Part shown: piece after piece, positions 19,063 to 26,951 of the stretch
Layout: each line of letters starts with the position of its first letter
Numbering within the stretch: position 1 is the first letter of the stretch
Source: Rhizobium lusitanum
GTDB taxonomy: Bacteria; Pseudomonadota; Alphaproteobacteria; Rhizobiales; Rhizobiaceae
Reading direction: 5' to 3'
Assembly: GCF_014189535.1 (NCBI RefSeq)
Contig: NZ_CP050307.1
Span: forward strand, 248,001-312,000
DNA length: 64,000 nucleotides
Position numbers and translations under genes: made by a program
The notes under the pieces: generated by a model
Databases searched by the model: none
What the model saw: only the letters and a program-made list of their open reading frames with translations
Told to the model about the DNA's origin: nothing

Positions 19063-19875
19063 ATGGCTCTATCTGTATCCGTTCCAAAGCGTCATCCGCT
19101 CATTAATGCTTTAGTTACCAAACGAGATGTGATGAACGCTGTGATTTTGCGCGACATGCGGACACGGTTTTTTGGTCACGGCTTAGGCTTCCTTGTAGTG
19201 CCCCTTTGGCCCTTTGTGCATATGTCTATACTTATTATCATTCATTCCGTAACAGGAAGGGTTCCCCCATACGGAGATAGTACTCCCGTTTTTTTTGCCA
19301 CGGGTCTTATCCCTACGCTACTCTTCGTATATGTCTCCCGATTTATGGTCTTTTCGCTCATGCAGAATCGACCAATGCTGGCATTTCCAGTTGTGCAGGT
19401 CTCCGACATTGTTATGGGCCGTGCATTTCTTGAGATTATAGCGGCGTTTGCTACACTTTTATTAGTACTCGTTGTATTATGGGCTATGGGGCAGAACCCT
19501 TTTCCAAATGATATGGAATGGGCAGTTTGTGGTTATCTGTCTACCTTGTGGCTGGCCTTTGGCGTTGGATATTGTGTTGGCATTATGTCGATGTTTTTTC
19601 CAATGATAGTTACTGCATATAACTTGACCGTTATAATTATATATATCACATCCGGCTCGTTATTTGTTGCTTCAGACTTGCCAGGGAGCTTTTCATACTA
19701 TCTATCATTTAATCCCGTTCTGGAGTGCGTCGAATGGATGCGCTCTGCGTTTTACGAAAACTACAGCGATAAATTAGTTAGCCCCTTATATATACTTTCA
19801 TTTGCTACAATTTCTCTTTTGTTAGGTTTAAGCTTGGAACGCGGCTTTAGAAGAACAATGCTTGAGGGGAAGTGA
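19063..19875 (+). CDS. ABC-2 type polysaccharide export permease
   Basis: This is a 270-residue inner-membrane protein with six predicted helices, related to KpsM/RkpT/RgpC export permeases. The N-terminal amphipathic stretch VMNAVILRDMRTRFFGHGLGFL precedes the first helix, typical of ABC-2 exporters. Later come FFATGLIPTLLFVYVSRF and YYLSFNPVLECVEWMRSAFYENY, the conserved end motif. It would move capsule or K-antigen chains across the inner membrane with a KpsT-type ATPase, but no ATPase gene is present; the next DNA is insertion-sequence sequence. ATG 19063 is preferred; a TTG at 19045 is possible. Codons are AT-rich like the preceding genes. Confidence 0.85.
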   Translation: MALSVSVPKRHPLINALVTKRDVMNAVILRDMRTRFFGHGLGFLVVPLWPFVHMSILIIIHSVTGRVPPYGDSTPVFFATGLIPTLLFVYVSRFMVFSLMQNRPMLAFPVVQVSDIVMGRAFLEIIAAFATLLLVLVVLWAMGQNPFPNDMEWAVCGYLSTLWLAFGVGYCVGIMSMFFPMIVTAYNLTVIIIYITSGSLFVASDLPGSFSYYLSFNPVLECVEWMRSAFYENYSDKLVSPLYILSFATISLLLGLSLERGFRRTMLEGK

Positions 19876-20061
19876 TTTAGGAGTGGCATGGACGGGTTCC
19901 TGTTTGGGCGAACGCTTTACAGCCAGCGCGAGTTGATGACGTGATTATTCCTAACGTTTGAACTTAGTAGGCGTGATTGTTACTCGTGTAGCTGGCATGC
20001 CCCCGCAGGATGATCCGGGTTTAATGTTAGTGCATACTGGGCTTGAAGCGCTTGGGGTTGG
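19876..20061. other. Junction between the permease gene and the IS3 element
   Basis: No gene was seen. GC content rises along this stretch. A KpsT-like ATPase that would normally follow the permease is absent, so the island may have been truncated here by insertion or rearrangement. Confidence 0.4.
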
Positions 20062-20078
20062 TGGTCCAGCTTGGAGCG

Positions 20079-20545
20079 TTAGCCTCCGACGCTGGTGAGG
20101 CTGTTTTGGCCCACCGAAGTAACTGCGCCGCCAGCATATTCCGACGGCGTCAAATAGCCAAGAGCCGCGTGAGGACGGCTCTCATTGTATTCCCTACGCC
20201 AGGCTTCGATCTGCCTCCTGGCCTCGGATAGGGTTTCGAACCAATGCACGTTCAGGCACTCGTCGCGCAACGACCCGTTGAAGCTTTCGATGAAGGCATT
20301 GTCCGTGGGTCTTCCCGGTCGAGAGAACTCGATGCGGACTTTGTGGTGATACGCCCAGAGATCGACCATGTGACCGGTAAATTCGCTGCCGTTGTCGGCA
20401 AACAGCCGGTTCGGAGCATTGCGTCGCCGGACCAACCGATTGAGAACATCAACGACATGCTCTCCACGCAATCGCTGGCCGACCTCGATAGCCAGTGCTT
20501 CACGCGTATAGACATCGACCACCGTCAATGCCCGGAACTTCTGCC
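20079..20545 (-). pseudogene. IS3 transposase OrfB, C-terminal half
   Basis: This encodes the C-terminal part of the rve-type integrase domain. Visible parts are LTVVDVYTREALAIEVG with one catalytic Asp (VVDVYT), FADNGSEFTG with the second Asp, and the Glu in FIESFNGSLRDECLN, followed by the C-terminal motif YNESRPHAALGYLTPSEYA. The N-terminal half lies 2.8 kb away on the other side of the IS66 insertion, so no functional OrfB can be made. An in-frame ATG at the junction could start a fragment. Confidence 0.85.
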
Positions 20546-20553
20546 CGTTCATC
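20546..20553. repeat. Left target-site duplication of the IS66 element
   Basis: CGTTCATC is repeated exactly at 23320-23327 on the other side of the element. Eight bases is the standard IS66 duplication length. Confidence 0.9.
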
Positions 20554-20599
20554 GTAAGCGCTGTTCTGAGGCCATGGCGGCTGAAGTTGATGCTTCCTG

Positions 20600-20839
20600 C
20601 TATTTCGTGAGCTGGTGGGCAGCTAGGCTCTCTGCTTCTGCCAACGCGGCAGTTTTGGTTTTGAAGGGGCCGACATCGTTTTCTGCCGTGTCAGGCAACC
20701 ACTTTGGAAGGAACCACCAGCCTCCAGGGCGATAGCTGAAACTGCTTCTCACTGAGCCGACGTTCTTGGCGAAGAACCAGCCCGAGTCGATTCCATCCTG
20801 CTCCCATGAGATGCTCTGCTCTGTCACGGCACACTCCAC
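20600..20839 (-). CDS. IS66 passenger ORF of unknown function
   Basis: This is a 79-residue protein starting at GTG 20839, two bases after the tnpC stop, so translation is probably coupled. The sequence is rich in aromatic residues (WEQDGIDSGWFFAKN, RPGGWWFLPKWLP) and ends in an Ala/Glu helix. I do not recognise the family. It lies within the terminal repeats, so it moves with the element. It may assist transposition or be an independent cargo gene. Confidence 0.5.
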   Translation of the reverse strand: MECAVTEQSISWEQDGIDSGWFFAKNVGSVRSSFSYRPGGWWFLPKWLPDTAENDVGPFKTKTAALAEAESLAAHQLTK

Positions 20840-20841
20840 GC

Positions 20842-22374
20842 CTATTCTATTGTCGGGAGAAGCTTATCGACCCTGTACGACCAGGGCAATAACTCGTCGA
20901 TCTGACTGTTGGGGTGGCCATTGGCGATCCTGGTAAGCACGTCGGTGAGATAGCCAAGCGGTTCGACATCATTGAGTTTGGCGGTCTCGATGAGCGATGC
21001 GATGGTCGCCCAGTGCTCGGCCCCGGCGTCGGAGCCCGCGAAGAGTGCATTTTTCCGATTGAGGGCAATTGGCCTGATGGATCGCTCGACTGTGTTGGAG
21101 TCGATCTCGATACGGCCGTCGTCGATGAACCTGGTCAGCCCATCCCAGCGCGACAGGGTGTACCGGATCGCTTCGGCCAGCTTTGTCTTCTGGCTGATGA
21201 GGCCGAGCTGTTCGGTGAACCAGGGTGCAAGGCTGTCGGTGATCGGACGGCTCTTCTCCTGTCTGATGGCACGACGGTCATCTTGCGTCCGGCCGCGTAT
21301 CTCGTCTTCGTTTCTGTAGAGTTCGGCAATGCGGCGCAGCGCCTCGGTGGCAATGGGTGCGGGTCCGGCTGCGGCCAGCTCGTAAAAGCGCCGACGAACA
21401 TGCGACCAGCAGAAAGCCAGAGAGACGGTGTTCTTAGCAGCCAACGGGCGATAGCCGCTGTACCCGTCGACCTGGAGAATGCCGACGAAGCCTTCGAGGT
21501 GCGCCATCGGGCGCTCGGCCTTGCGATCCGGTGCGTAGACATAGACGACACCTGGCGGATCGTCTCCCTGCCAAGGCCGGTCATCGCGAGCATAGGCCCA
21601 GAGTTGCCCGGTCTTGGTCTTGCCGCGTCCCGGATCGAGCACGGGGGCTGTTGTCTCATCGGCAAAGAGCTTGGAAGATGTCTTCAACACGTCGAGCAGC
21701 CGTTGATGAACGGGCCGCAGATGCCAGGCGGCGCGTCCGACCCAATCAGCGAGCGTCGAGCGATCAAGGTCTATGCCTTGCCGCTTGTAGATTTGCGCTT
21801 GGCGATATAGCGGCAAATGATCGGCGTACTTGGAGACCAGAACCTGAGCGACGGTTGCTTCGGTCGGAATGCCGCCTTCGATCAGCCGGGCGGGAGCCGG
21901 AGCCTGGACGACAACATCCTCGCAGGCCCGGCAGGCATACTTCGGGCGGCGAACAACCAGCACCCGGAACTGGGCCGGAATGATGTCGAGCTTCTCGCTG
22001 ACGTCTTCGCCGATCCGATGTAGGTCATGGCGGCAGCCTGGGCAGGCATGATCATCGATATCGACGATCATCTCTATGCGCGGCAAGTGGGCTGGTAACG
22101 AACCCCGGTTCGTTCGGCGTTTAGCAATGCGTACCTGACGCACAGCGGCCGAGGCTTCTTCCTTCGCTTCCAGACCATCCGCCTCGACCTGTTCGGCCTC
22201 TTCCAAGCCCAAGAGAAGCTGATCCTCGGGAAGCGTTTCGGCGCGGCGACCAAAGCGGTGGCGCTGCAATTCCTTGATGATCTGGCGTAGGCGGGCATTC
22301 TCTGCCTCGCGCGAAAGCACCATCGCTTTCAGCGCGTTCAGGTCATCCGGAAGCTCGTCCGCCCTTATCGTCAT
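20842..22374 (-). CDS. tnpC: IS66 transposase TnpC
   Basis: This is a 510-residue transposase. The N-terminal coiled coil (LNALKAMVLSREAENARLRQIIKELQ) and RFGRRAETL precede the zinc-binding region with CPGCRHDLH and CRACED. The DDE catalytic domain follows (FADETTAPVLDPG, LQVDGYSGYRPL, and the Glu near RIEIDSNTVERSIRPIALNRKN), then the IS66 C-terminal region LIETAKLNDVEPLGYLTDVLTRI. I start it at ATG 22374 (MTIRADELP), which matches the usual N-terminus. All expected parts are present, so it is probably functional. Confidence 0.95.
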   Translation of the reverse strand: MTIRADELPDDLNALKAMVLSREAENARLRQIIKELQRHRFGRRAETLPEDQLLLGLEEAEQVEADGLEAKEEASAAVRQVRIAKRRTNRGSLPAHLPRIEMIVDIDDHACPGCRHDLHRIGEDVSEKLDIIPAQFRVLVVRRPKYACRACEDVVVQAPAPARLIEGGIPTEATVAQVLVSKYADHLPLYRQAQIYKRQGIDLDRSTLADWVGRAAWHLRPVHQRLLDVLKTSSKLFADETTAPVLDPGRGKTKTGQLWAYARDDRPWQGDDPPGVVYVYAPDRKAERPMAHLEGFVGILQVDGYSGYRPLAAKNTVSLAFCWSHVRRRFYELAAAGPAPIATEALRRIAELYRNEDEIRGRTQDDRRAIRQEKSRPITDSLAPWFTEQLGLISQKTKLAEAIRYTLSRWDGLTRFIDDGRIEIDSNTVERSIRPIALNRKNALFAGSDAGAEHWATIASLIETAKLNDVEPLGYLTDVLTRIANGHPNSQIDELLPWSYRVDKLLPTIE

Positions 22375-22445
22375 AGATCGACAACAGCATATTTTGCCGC
22401 CCAAAACGAGATGTTCGATACAGCTGATTCAATTGGTCGCGGCGG

Positions 22446-22802
22446 CTATCCGGCCTGAACAGGTGTGCGCGTTTCGCTTGGCGCATGCACGCGTTTCCAG
22501 TTCAGCCCCTCGAATAAAGCCGAGAATTGTGCGGATGTCAGATGTATCGCGCCGTCTTGCATTCGCGGCCAATGGAACTCGCCATCCTCAAGACGCTTGG
22601 CGACCAGGCACACGCCGCTGCCATCCCAGAAGATCAGTTTGATGCGGTCGGTTCGCTTCGCCCTGAACACATAGATCGTTCCGGAGAACGGGTCGGCTCC
22701 CATCTCGGCCTTAACCAGTGCAGCCAACCCCTCCGCACCTTTGCGGAAGTCGACAGGCTTGGTGGCGATCATGACTTTCACCGCGCCGGACGGACCAATC
22801 AC
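22446..22802 (-). CDS. tnpB: IS66 accessory protein TnpB
   Basis: This is a 118-residue protein of the IS66 Orf2 family. The signature VMIATKPVDFRKGAEGLAALV and the FRAKRTDRIKLIFWDGSGVCL block are both present, and it ends in a Trp-Pro-rich stretch. It is required with TnpA for efficient transposition of IS66 elements, although its biochemical role is not established. Its start overlaps the tnpA stop by four bases, the usual coupling. Confidence 0.95.
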   Translation of the reverse strand: MIGPSGAVKVMIATKPVDFRKGAEGLAALVKAEMGADPFSGTIYVFRAKRTDRIKLIFWDGSGVCLVAKRLEDGEFHWPRMQDGAIHLTSAQFSALFEGLNWKRVHAPSETRTPVQAG

Positions 22803-23278
22803 GATGAGGCCTTCATGGCCGCAATGACGGCTGCAATCGTCGAGGCGTCAGCGCCAGACGCAATCCTGATTGTCGCACCACCGATCTCCAGCTCAATCAC
22901 CGCGTCGCCATGAGCCTTCCTCGGTGAACGCGCTTGCCGTACCTTCTTCGGCGCGGGCATGTCCTGCGCGACGATAACCGCAGGCGCAAACATTGGTGCT
23001 TCGTCCGGCAATGTATCGAGCGGCCTGCGGGCAAGCCGTCGCCACGTGAACAATTGTTGCGATGCCAGCCCATGAAGCCGAGCCACCGAGCACACCGTCA
23101 CGCCGGGCTCATAGCTTTCCGCAATGATCTGCGCCTTCTGCTCGTCGCTCCATTCACGACGACGACCACTACCAGTAAAAACCTCGAACCGACGAACCGG
23201 CTCATCATCCTTGGTTTTAAGCGTAAGCTCTGAAATCGGCATATGTCCAAACCCTCTTTCCAGGCTCAACATCGTCAA
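22799..23278 (-). CDS. tnpA: IS66 accessory protein TnpA
   Basis: This is a protein of up to 159 residues. The helix-turn-helix region RREWSDEQKAQIIAESYEPGVTVCSVARLHGLASQQLFTWRR (spaced parts: REWSDEQKAQIIAESYEPG, VTVCSVARLHGLASQQLF, TWRR) is the transposase_8-like DNA-binding fold. The C-terminal half, with IELEIGGATIRIASGADASTIAAVIAAMK, is typical of IS66 TnpA. The start may be ATG 23242 (MPISELTLK) rather than 23278, which would shorten it by 12 residues. Confidence 0.92.
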   Translation of the reverse strand: MTMLSLERGFGHMPISELTLKTKDDEPVRRFEVFTGSGRRREWSDEQKAQIIAESYEPGVTVCSVARLHGLASQQLFTWRRLARRPLDTLPDEAPMFAPAVIVAQDMPAPKKVRQARSPRKAHGDAVIELEIGGATIRIASGADASTIAAVIAAMKASS

Positions 23279-23319
23279 TCACAAGCTGATCCGGAAGGTG
23301 GGGTCAAAACACCGCTTAC

Positions 23320-23327
23320 CGTTCATC
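23320..23327. repeat. Right target-site duplication of the IS66 element
   Basis: CGTTCATC matches the left copy at 20546-20553. Joining the outer sequence at one copy restores the IS3 orfB reading ...DQLMNGQKFRALTVVD. Confidence 0.9.
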
Positions 23328-23731
23328 AGTTGGTCGTGGATGAAGTCGAGGGCCCAGGCTTGATTGGGGCCGGTTGGCAGAACCTTGTTCTCCCGGTGGC
23401 TCGCCATCCTGCGACGGCGTGGCCGTTTCGCTTTCAAAGCAAGGCCTTCCTCGCGATAGAGCCGATAGACGAGGTTGCGGCCGGCAGACCAGCCCTCACG
23501 CTTCAGCATGATATGAACCCTTCGATAGCCATAGCGGATGCGGGTGCGGACAATCTCATGCATCCGCTGGCGAAGCTCCGTGCGGGGATCCCGTCGCATC
23601 GGCTTGCGCTGGGTTGAACGATGTTGGCGTGTCAGGGCACAGGCCGACGCTCGCTGTAGCCGTGACACGCCGTCACATAGGCAACAACCTGTTTCATGAG
23701 CGCTGGCCGGGAAACTTTTTTGACAGCACAT
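23328..23731 (-). pseudogene. IS3 transposase OrfB, N-terminal half
   Basis: This carries the HTH_21-like N-terminal region (RMHEIVRTRIRYGYRRVHIM) and the beginning of the integrase core (NQAWALDFIHDQL, with the first catalytic Asp). It overlaps orfA by 38 bp in the -1 frame, the normal arrangement for programmed frameshifting in IS3 elements. The gene is cut by the IS66 insertion at 23320. Confidence 0.85.
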
Positions 23732-23975
23732 CCTGCAACACAGCCTTATCCAGGCTCAGTTCCGCCACCAGCTTCTTCAGCCGCGTGTTCTCCTCAAGCA
23801 CTTGTTTCAGTTCCCGGACCTGATCGGACTGAGGTCCCCCGTATTGCTTCTTCCAACGATAAAATGTCTGTTCCGATGTTCCAACCTGACGGATCAGGTC
23901 GGCGCCCGGCAAGCCAAGCTCAGCCTGCTTCAACATGGCGACAATCTGCTCGACCGAAAAACGCTTCTTCTTCAT
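23694..23975 (-). CDS. IS3 transposase OrfA
   Basis: This is a 93-residue DNA-binding protein. The helix-turn-helix RFSVEQIVAMLKQAELG ... VGTSEQTFYRWKKQYGG is followed by a leucine-zipper-like coiled coil VRELKQVLEENTRLKKLVAELSLDKAVLQDVL. It is intact and can still bind the IS3 ends, but the element is not autonomous because orfB is disrupted. Confidence 0.92.
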   Translation of the reverse strand: MKKKRFSVEQIVAMLKQAELGLPGADLIRQVGTSEQTFYRWKKQYGGPQSDQVRELKQVLEENTRLKKLVAELSLDKAVLQDVLSKKFPGQRS

Positions 23976-24117
23976 GACAAATTCTCCATTCGCTCAACAG
24001 GAAAATCCGCCGAAAAACTAACAGAAAAACTGGACCACGTTCACCATGTCACCTCAAAAGATGCCGAGGCTCTAATCGCAGCCGGATGAAATTTCAGTGG
24101 CAGGTCACAGTTTGAAG

Positions 24118-24282
24118 GATTTAGATCAAACCAATATGCGGCGTGGGATTGATGGTCTGTCGGCGCTGGTCGAAGCGGTGATAAAGGAGGCGCCTGAGTC
24201 TGGCGCGATCTTCGACGTCCGCGGCAAACGCTCCGATCGGATCAAGCTTCTATGGTGGGCTACAACGGCATCCATCGTCTGA
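24118..24282 (+). pseudogene. IS66 tnpB remnant
   Basis: The frame reads RRGIDGLSALVEAVIKEAPESG and then GAIFDVRGKRSDRIKLLWW, the N-terminal half of an IS66 TnpB. It ends soon after the LLWW motif and has no partner genes. It lies on the opposite strand to the intact IS66 tnpB and differs clearly in sequence, so it is from an older, separate insertion. Confidence 0.75.
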
Positions 24283-24292
24283 AAGTATTGAT

Positions 24293-24661
24293 CTAAGATT
24301 GCATTCGGATAGTCGACGCGGCGGGATCCGGTCTTCCCGAGTTCTTTTCTAGGGAGGCACTTTCAGAAGATCCTTGTAAGGGTGGAATTTCCAAAGATAC
24401 CTCTAGTAACTGCATGAGGCCGCTTTTCCGATATTCCTTGGAATCGACTCTGCCTCTTTGAAGGATCGCGAGGAGAAGGTCGTTCGCCACGGTTCCATCC
24501 GACAAGCGGTCGTCGCCCGTCACTTCCAACCTTATAAATATCTTAGGCATAAAAATCGCCACCATTAATTGCCGTAGTATCAATTCGTAATTGCTTACGA
24601 ACGCGCGCCAGGTTGAGTTTACATCATGCAAAAGAGATTTCCAATGTCCATTAATATTCAA
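24293..24661 (-). CDS. Hypothetical protein
   Basis: This is a 122-residue frame with no family recognised. It begins MNINGHWKSLLHDVNSTWRAF and contains a hydrophobic stretch LILRQLMVAIFMPKIFIRL, followed by a charged, Ser-rich tail. It lies beside insertion-sequence remnants in AT-rich DNA, has no clear ribosome site and could be non-coding. Confidence 0.25.
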   Translation of the reverse strand: MNINGHWKSLLHDVNSTWRAFVSNYELILRQLMVAIFMPKIFIRLEVTGDDRLSDGTVANDLLLAILQRGRVDSKEYRKSGLMQLLEVSLEIPPLQGSSESASLEKNSGRPDPAASTIRMQS

Positions 24662-24960
24662 TTGTTATAATAGTTCCGTTGGTTGTGATGTGTGAATATT
24701 TAAATCGCGTCGAGGATGAGAATAGGTATTGCGGAGTTATTTGGAGAAAGTTTTTTAAGTACTTCTTAGAAATTGGTATCTGGTTGAAAGGTGCGCTGAG
24801 GTTGATGGCAAGAAATTGCCTAGGGGTTACGGATGCCTGCCGTTTGGCACCAACCGTATTGTAAGAAGAGCTGGTCATGGCGCTGTACAATCAGCTCACT
24901 CACATTCCGAATACCCTTTGATAACCCAGCATTGAAATAGTAGTGATGGCCAAGATGTGC

Positions 24961-25048
24961 TTCCCGATAAGCTGCCCTACATGCTTAACCTTCGGCAAGT
25001 CGCACAAGGGTGGTTTCAATGAAACGTAGAGTTTTCGTTCAGGGCCTG
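24961..25048 (+). repeat. Degenerate upstream copy of the beta-helix gene leader
   Basis: The block around TTCCCGATAAGCTGCCC, the spacer and the start ATGAAACGTAGAGTTTTCG correspond to the leader and first codons of the gene at 25237. In this copy the frame encodes MKRRVFVQGLPSPQ and stops after 20 codons. It is a partial duplication about 215 bp upstream of the functional copy. Confidence 0.7.
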
Positions 25049-25172
25049 CCCTCCCCACAAGACATGATCGCCTGTTATGGGTAGTTGAGTTTGGTTTGTC
25101 CAGAAGCTCGCGGCGGTCGAAATAGTTTTCTGAATTTTTCCTAATGATGCTCAATCGGTGAGGGACATATAA

Positions 25173-25264
25173 TTTCCGATAAGTTGCCCTAGATGCATAA
25201 CCTGACCTTTGGTTTGGCCGCATAAGGATAGTGGCGATGAAGCGGAGAATGTTCGTTCAGGGCT
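25173..25264 (+). repeat. Functional copy of the duplicated leader
   Basis: TTTCCGATAAGTTGCCCT and the following bases parallel the copy at 24961. It runs into the real start ATG 25237 (MKRRMFVQGLALS). The two leaders are similar but not identical, indicating an old duplication. Confidence 0.7.
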
Positions 25265-26880
25265 TAGCGCTCTCGGTGGTGGCATCGCGGGCCTTTGGCC
25301 AAGATAACTCATTGGGAGCCCCTCCCGTTCGCACCGACCAGAAAACAAGCTGGTCGGTGCTGGATTTTCAGGGGCAGTCATTCAGAGCCAAGCTTGAAAA
25401 TGCCGTTAGGGAAGCGGCTGGATCGGGGATCAACATCCAATTGCCGGGAGGAGCGCCCCACGACCTCGACGCACCCATAGATGTCTTATCTCAGGATATC
25501 GTCCGGGTCGCTATATCGGGCGAGGGAATGGCCTCTACCGTTATTCGGTGTGATGGCGTTGGGATCTCGCTGAACGGCGCGCCTGGCTCTCAGTATTCCT
25601 TCAAGGGGATATCGTTCCTGCCGCAGCGGGAGAACCAGGGGACCGCTCTCAAGCTGGAATGGGCAAAGGCTGTCGTCGGGAAAGGATTCGCCATCGACGA
25701 TGTCGGGTTTGGCTCTAATTCTCTAGGTGATAAGAATTTCTTCGCTCGCGGACTTGAGATCCGGAACAAAGGGACTGGACAGATCATTGGGTGCTGGTTC
25801 AATGGCCTCTCGGACACAGATCCGCAAGGTGACGGGCTGGTGTTGGCATCGTCGAACGATGTCGTGATGACCGATACTCATATGTACAATCTTGCCTACG
25901 CGTGCCGGTCAGACGGCGCGACCAGCTTGGAAGGGTTCAAGGTCCACGGCTGTTATATGGTACGCGTTGGGCATGGCGTCTTCTTCGAGGCGAAGCCAGT
26001 TGGCCTGCCGTACATCGAAGTGGCGTTGAGCCACATAAACGCTTGCTATGAGGCCATCCACGTCAAGGGCTATAGCCAGGTCAATGTTGTCGACAACCTG
26101 ATCTATGGCCGGAATGATATAAAAGCTGACGCAGAACAGACCGACATTTTTCTCGATACGTGCCCTTCAGCAACCATCGCCCGCAACAAATTCTATAGCG
26201 GCACGGATAAAGCGAAAGTGACCAAGACCGCGATTAAGGCGGTTGGTTCGATCCGCAACGGCAACATCTCAGACAATCTCGCGAGCGAAAGGACGATCTT
26301 CCTCGATATCGCCGACAATGGGGTCAATGGAGCTGAGGATATCGTGATCTCGAAGAACCGCCCAGAGCGGGACTTGAAGGGCAAATCGACCGTTTCGCAG
26401 ATGTACCGCTTCACCAATAGCCCTTTGCACAAGCGGATCACCTGGGAGGCTTTCGACACCGAGCTTTCCACGATCGGCTCTGTCGATGGACAGACACAAG
26501 CCGGCGCCGGCAAGTGGCAAGTCGTGCCGTTCGTGCCTGATCAGAACGCCGCAGGTTTAGGGATCGATTTCAAACCGTCCGATCAGCCAGGAGAATTCAC
26601 TGTCCCGGCCGGCGTGACCGAGGTCGATATCGAGAGCCGCGTTCATCTCAAGGGCTCGCAGCAAGGCGGCTGTGACCTGAGGATCATGGTCGACGGCGGT
26701 GGCGGCTTCAAGGAAGTCGCGTTTGGCTCCACGTTCGGCGACGAGGTGAGTGTGAGCGCTGAAACCAATGTTCTGCCTGTTGCTATCGGAAGCCGTATTC
26801 GCGTTGAAATGAAGGCTGGGGCCGGTGGCATTGTGGATGCATCGCCGCAGATGACGAGAGTGATATTCACTCCGAAATGA
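25237..26880 (+). CDS. Exported right-handed beta-helix protein
   Basis: This is a 547-residue protein. The N-terminus MKRRMFVQGLALSVVASRAFG is a signal peptide with a twin Arg (KRRMFVQG), compatible with Tat export, ending before QDNS. Residues 40-400 show the repeated short-strand pattern of pectate-lyase-like beta-helices (GTALKLEWAKAVVGKGFAIDDVGFG, GLVLASSNDVVMTDTHMYNLAY, GYSQVNVVDNLIYGRN, TIARNKFYSG). The last ~120 residues form a separate beta-sandwich-like domain (FTVPAGVTEVDIESRVHLKGS ... IRVEMKAGAGG). It may cleave or bind the neighbouring polysaccharide. No catalytic residues can be assigned with certainty. Its GC content is higher than that of the polysaccharide island. Confidence 0.75.
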   Translation: MKRRMFVQGLALSVVASRAFGQDNSLGAPPVRTDQKTSWSVLDFQGQSFRAKLENAVREAAGSGINIQLPGGAPHDLDAPIDVLSQDIVRVAISGEGMASTVIRCDGVGISLNGAPGSQYSFKGISFLPQRENQGTALKLEWAKAVVGKGFAIDDVGFGSNSLGDKNFFARGLEIRNKGTGQIIGCWFNGLSDTDPQGDGLVLASSNDVVMTDTHMYNLAYACRSDGATSLEGFKVHGCYMVRVGHGVFFEAKPVGLPYIEVALSHINACYEAIHVKGYSQVNVVDNLIYGRNDIKADAEQTDIFLDTCPSATIARNKFYSGTDKAKVTKTAIKAVGSIRNGNISDNLASERTIFLDIADNGVNGAEDIVISKNRPERDLKGKSTVSQMYRFTNSPLHKRITWEAFDTELSTIGSVDGQTQAGAGKWQVVPFVPDQNAAGLGIDFKPSDQPGEFTVPAGVTEVDIESRVHLKGSQQGGCDLRIMVDGGGGFKEVAFGSTFGDEVSVSAETNVLPVAIGSRIRVEMKAGAGGIVDASPQMTRVIFTPK

Positions 26881-26951
26881 TGCCAAAACCCGATGCTGAA
26901 TGTCGGAAGGGTGCTTCAGTCTCGGCCAAACCGCCGGCTCACAGGAAAATT

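Larger units (their letters stand above)
20554..23319 (-). mobile_element. Complete IS66-family insertion sequence
   Basis: The element is 2766 bp. Its ends start GTAAGCGCTGTTCTGA (left) and GTAAGCGGTGTTTTGA (right, inverted), the IS66 terminal pattern, and are flanked by the 8-bp duplication CGTTCATC. It contains tnpA, tnpB, tnpC and a short passenger ORF, all on the minus strand. All frames are intact, so it is probably active and recently inserted. Confidence 0.93.
20062..24037 (-). mobile_element. IS3-family element interrupted by an IS66 element
   Basis: The outer element carries orfA (23694-23975), the N-terminal half of orfB (up to 23731) and the C-terminal half of orfB (20079-20552). 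The proposed ends share TGGTCCAG (20062-20069) and, inverted, CTGGACCA (24030-24037), with further T-rich similarity inside. No 3-bp target duplication was found, so the exact ends are approximate. Without the inserted IS66 it would be about 1.2 kb, the normal size for IS3 elements. Confidence 0.75.
24283..25236. other. AT-rich region with a possible small gene and a duplicated leader
   Basis: The region holds one doubtful ORF (24293-24661) and the two leader copies described separately. The plus-strand frame 24679-24864 could encode 61 residues with Trp/Phe-rich helices, but no family is recognised and the start is not ATG. The rest shows no coding signal. Confidence 0.4.

Noticed and set aside
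24651..24890. Minus-strand 79-codon frame in AT-rich DNA
   Set aside because: No ribosome site or family, and composition fits random open sequence near IS remnants.
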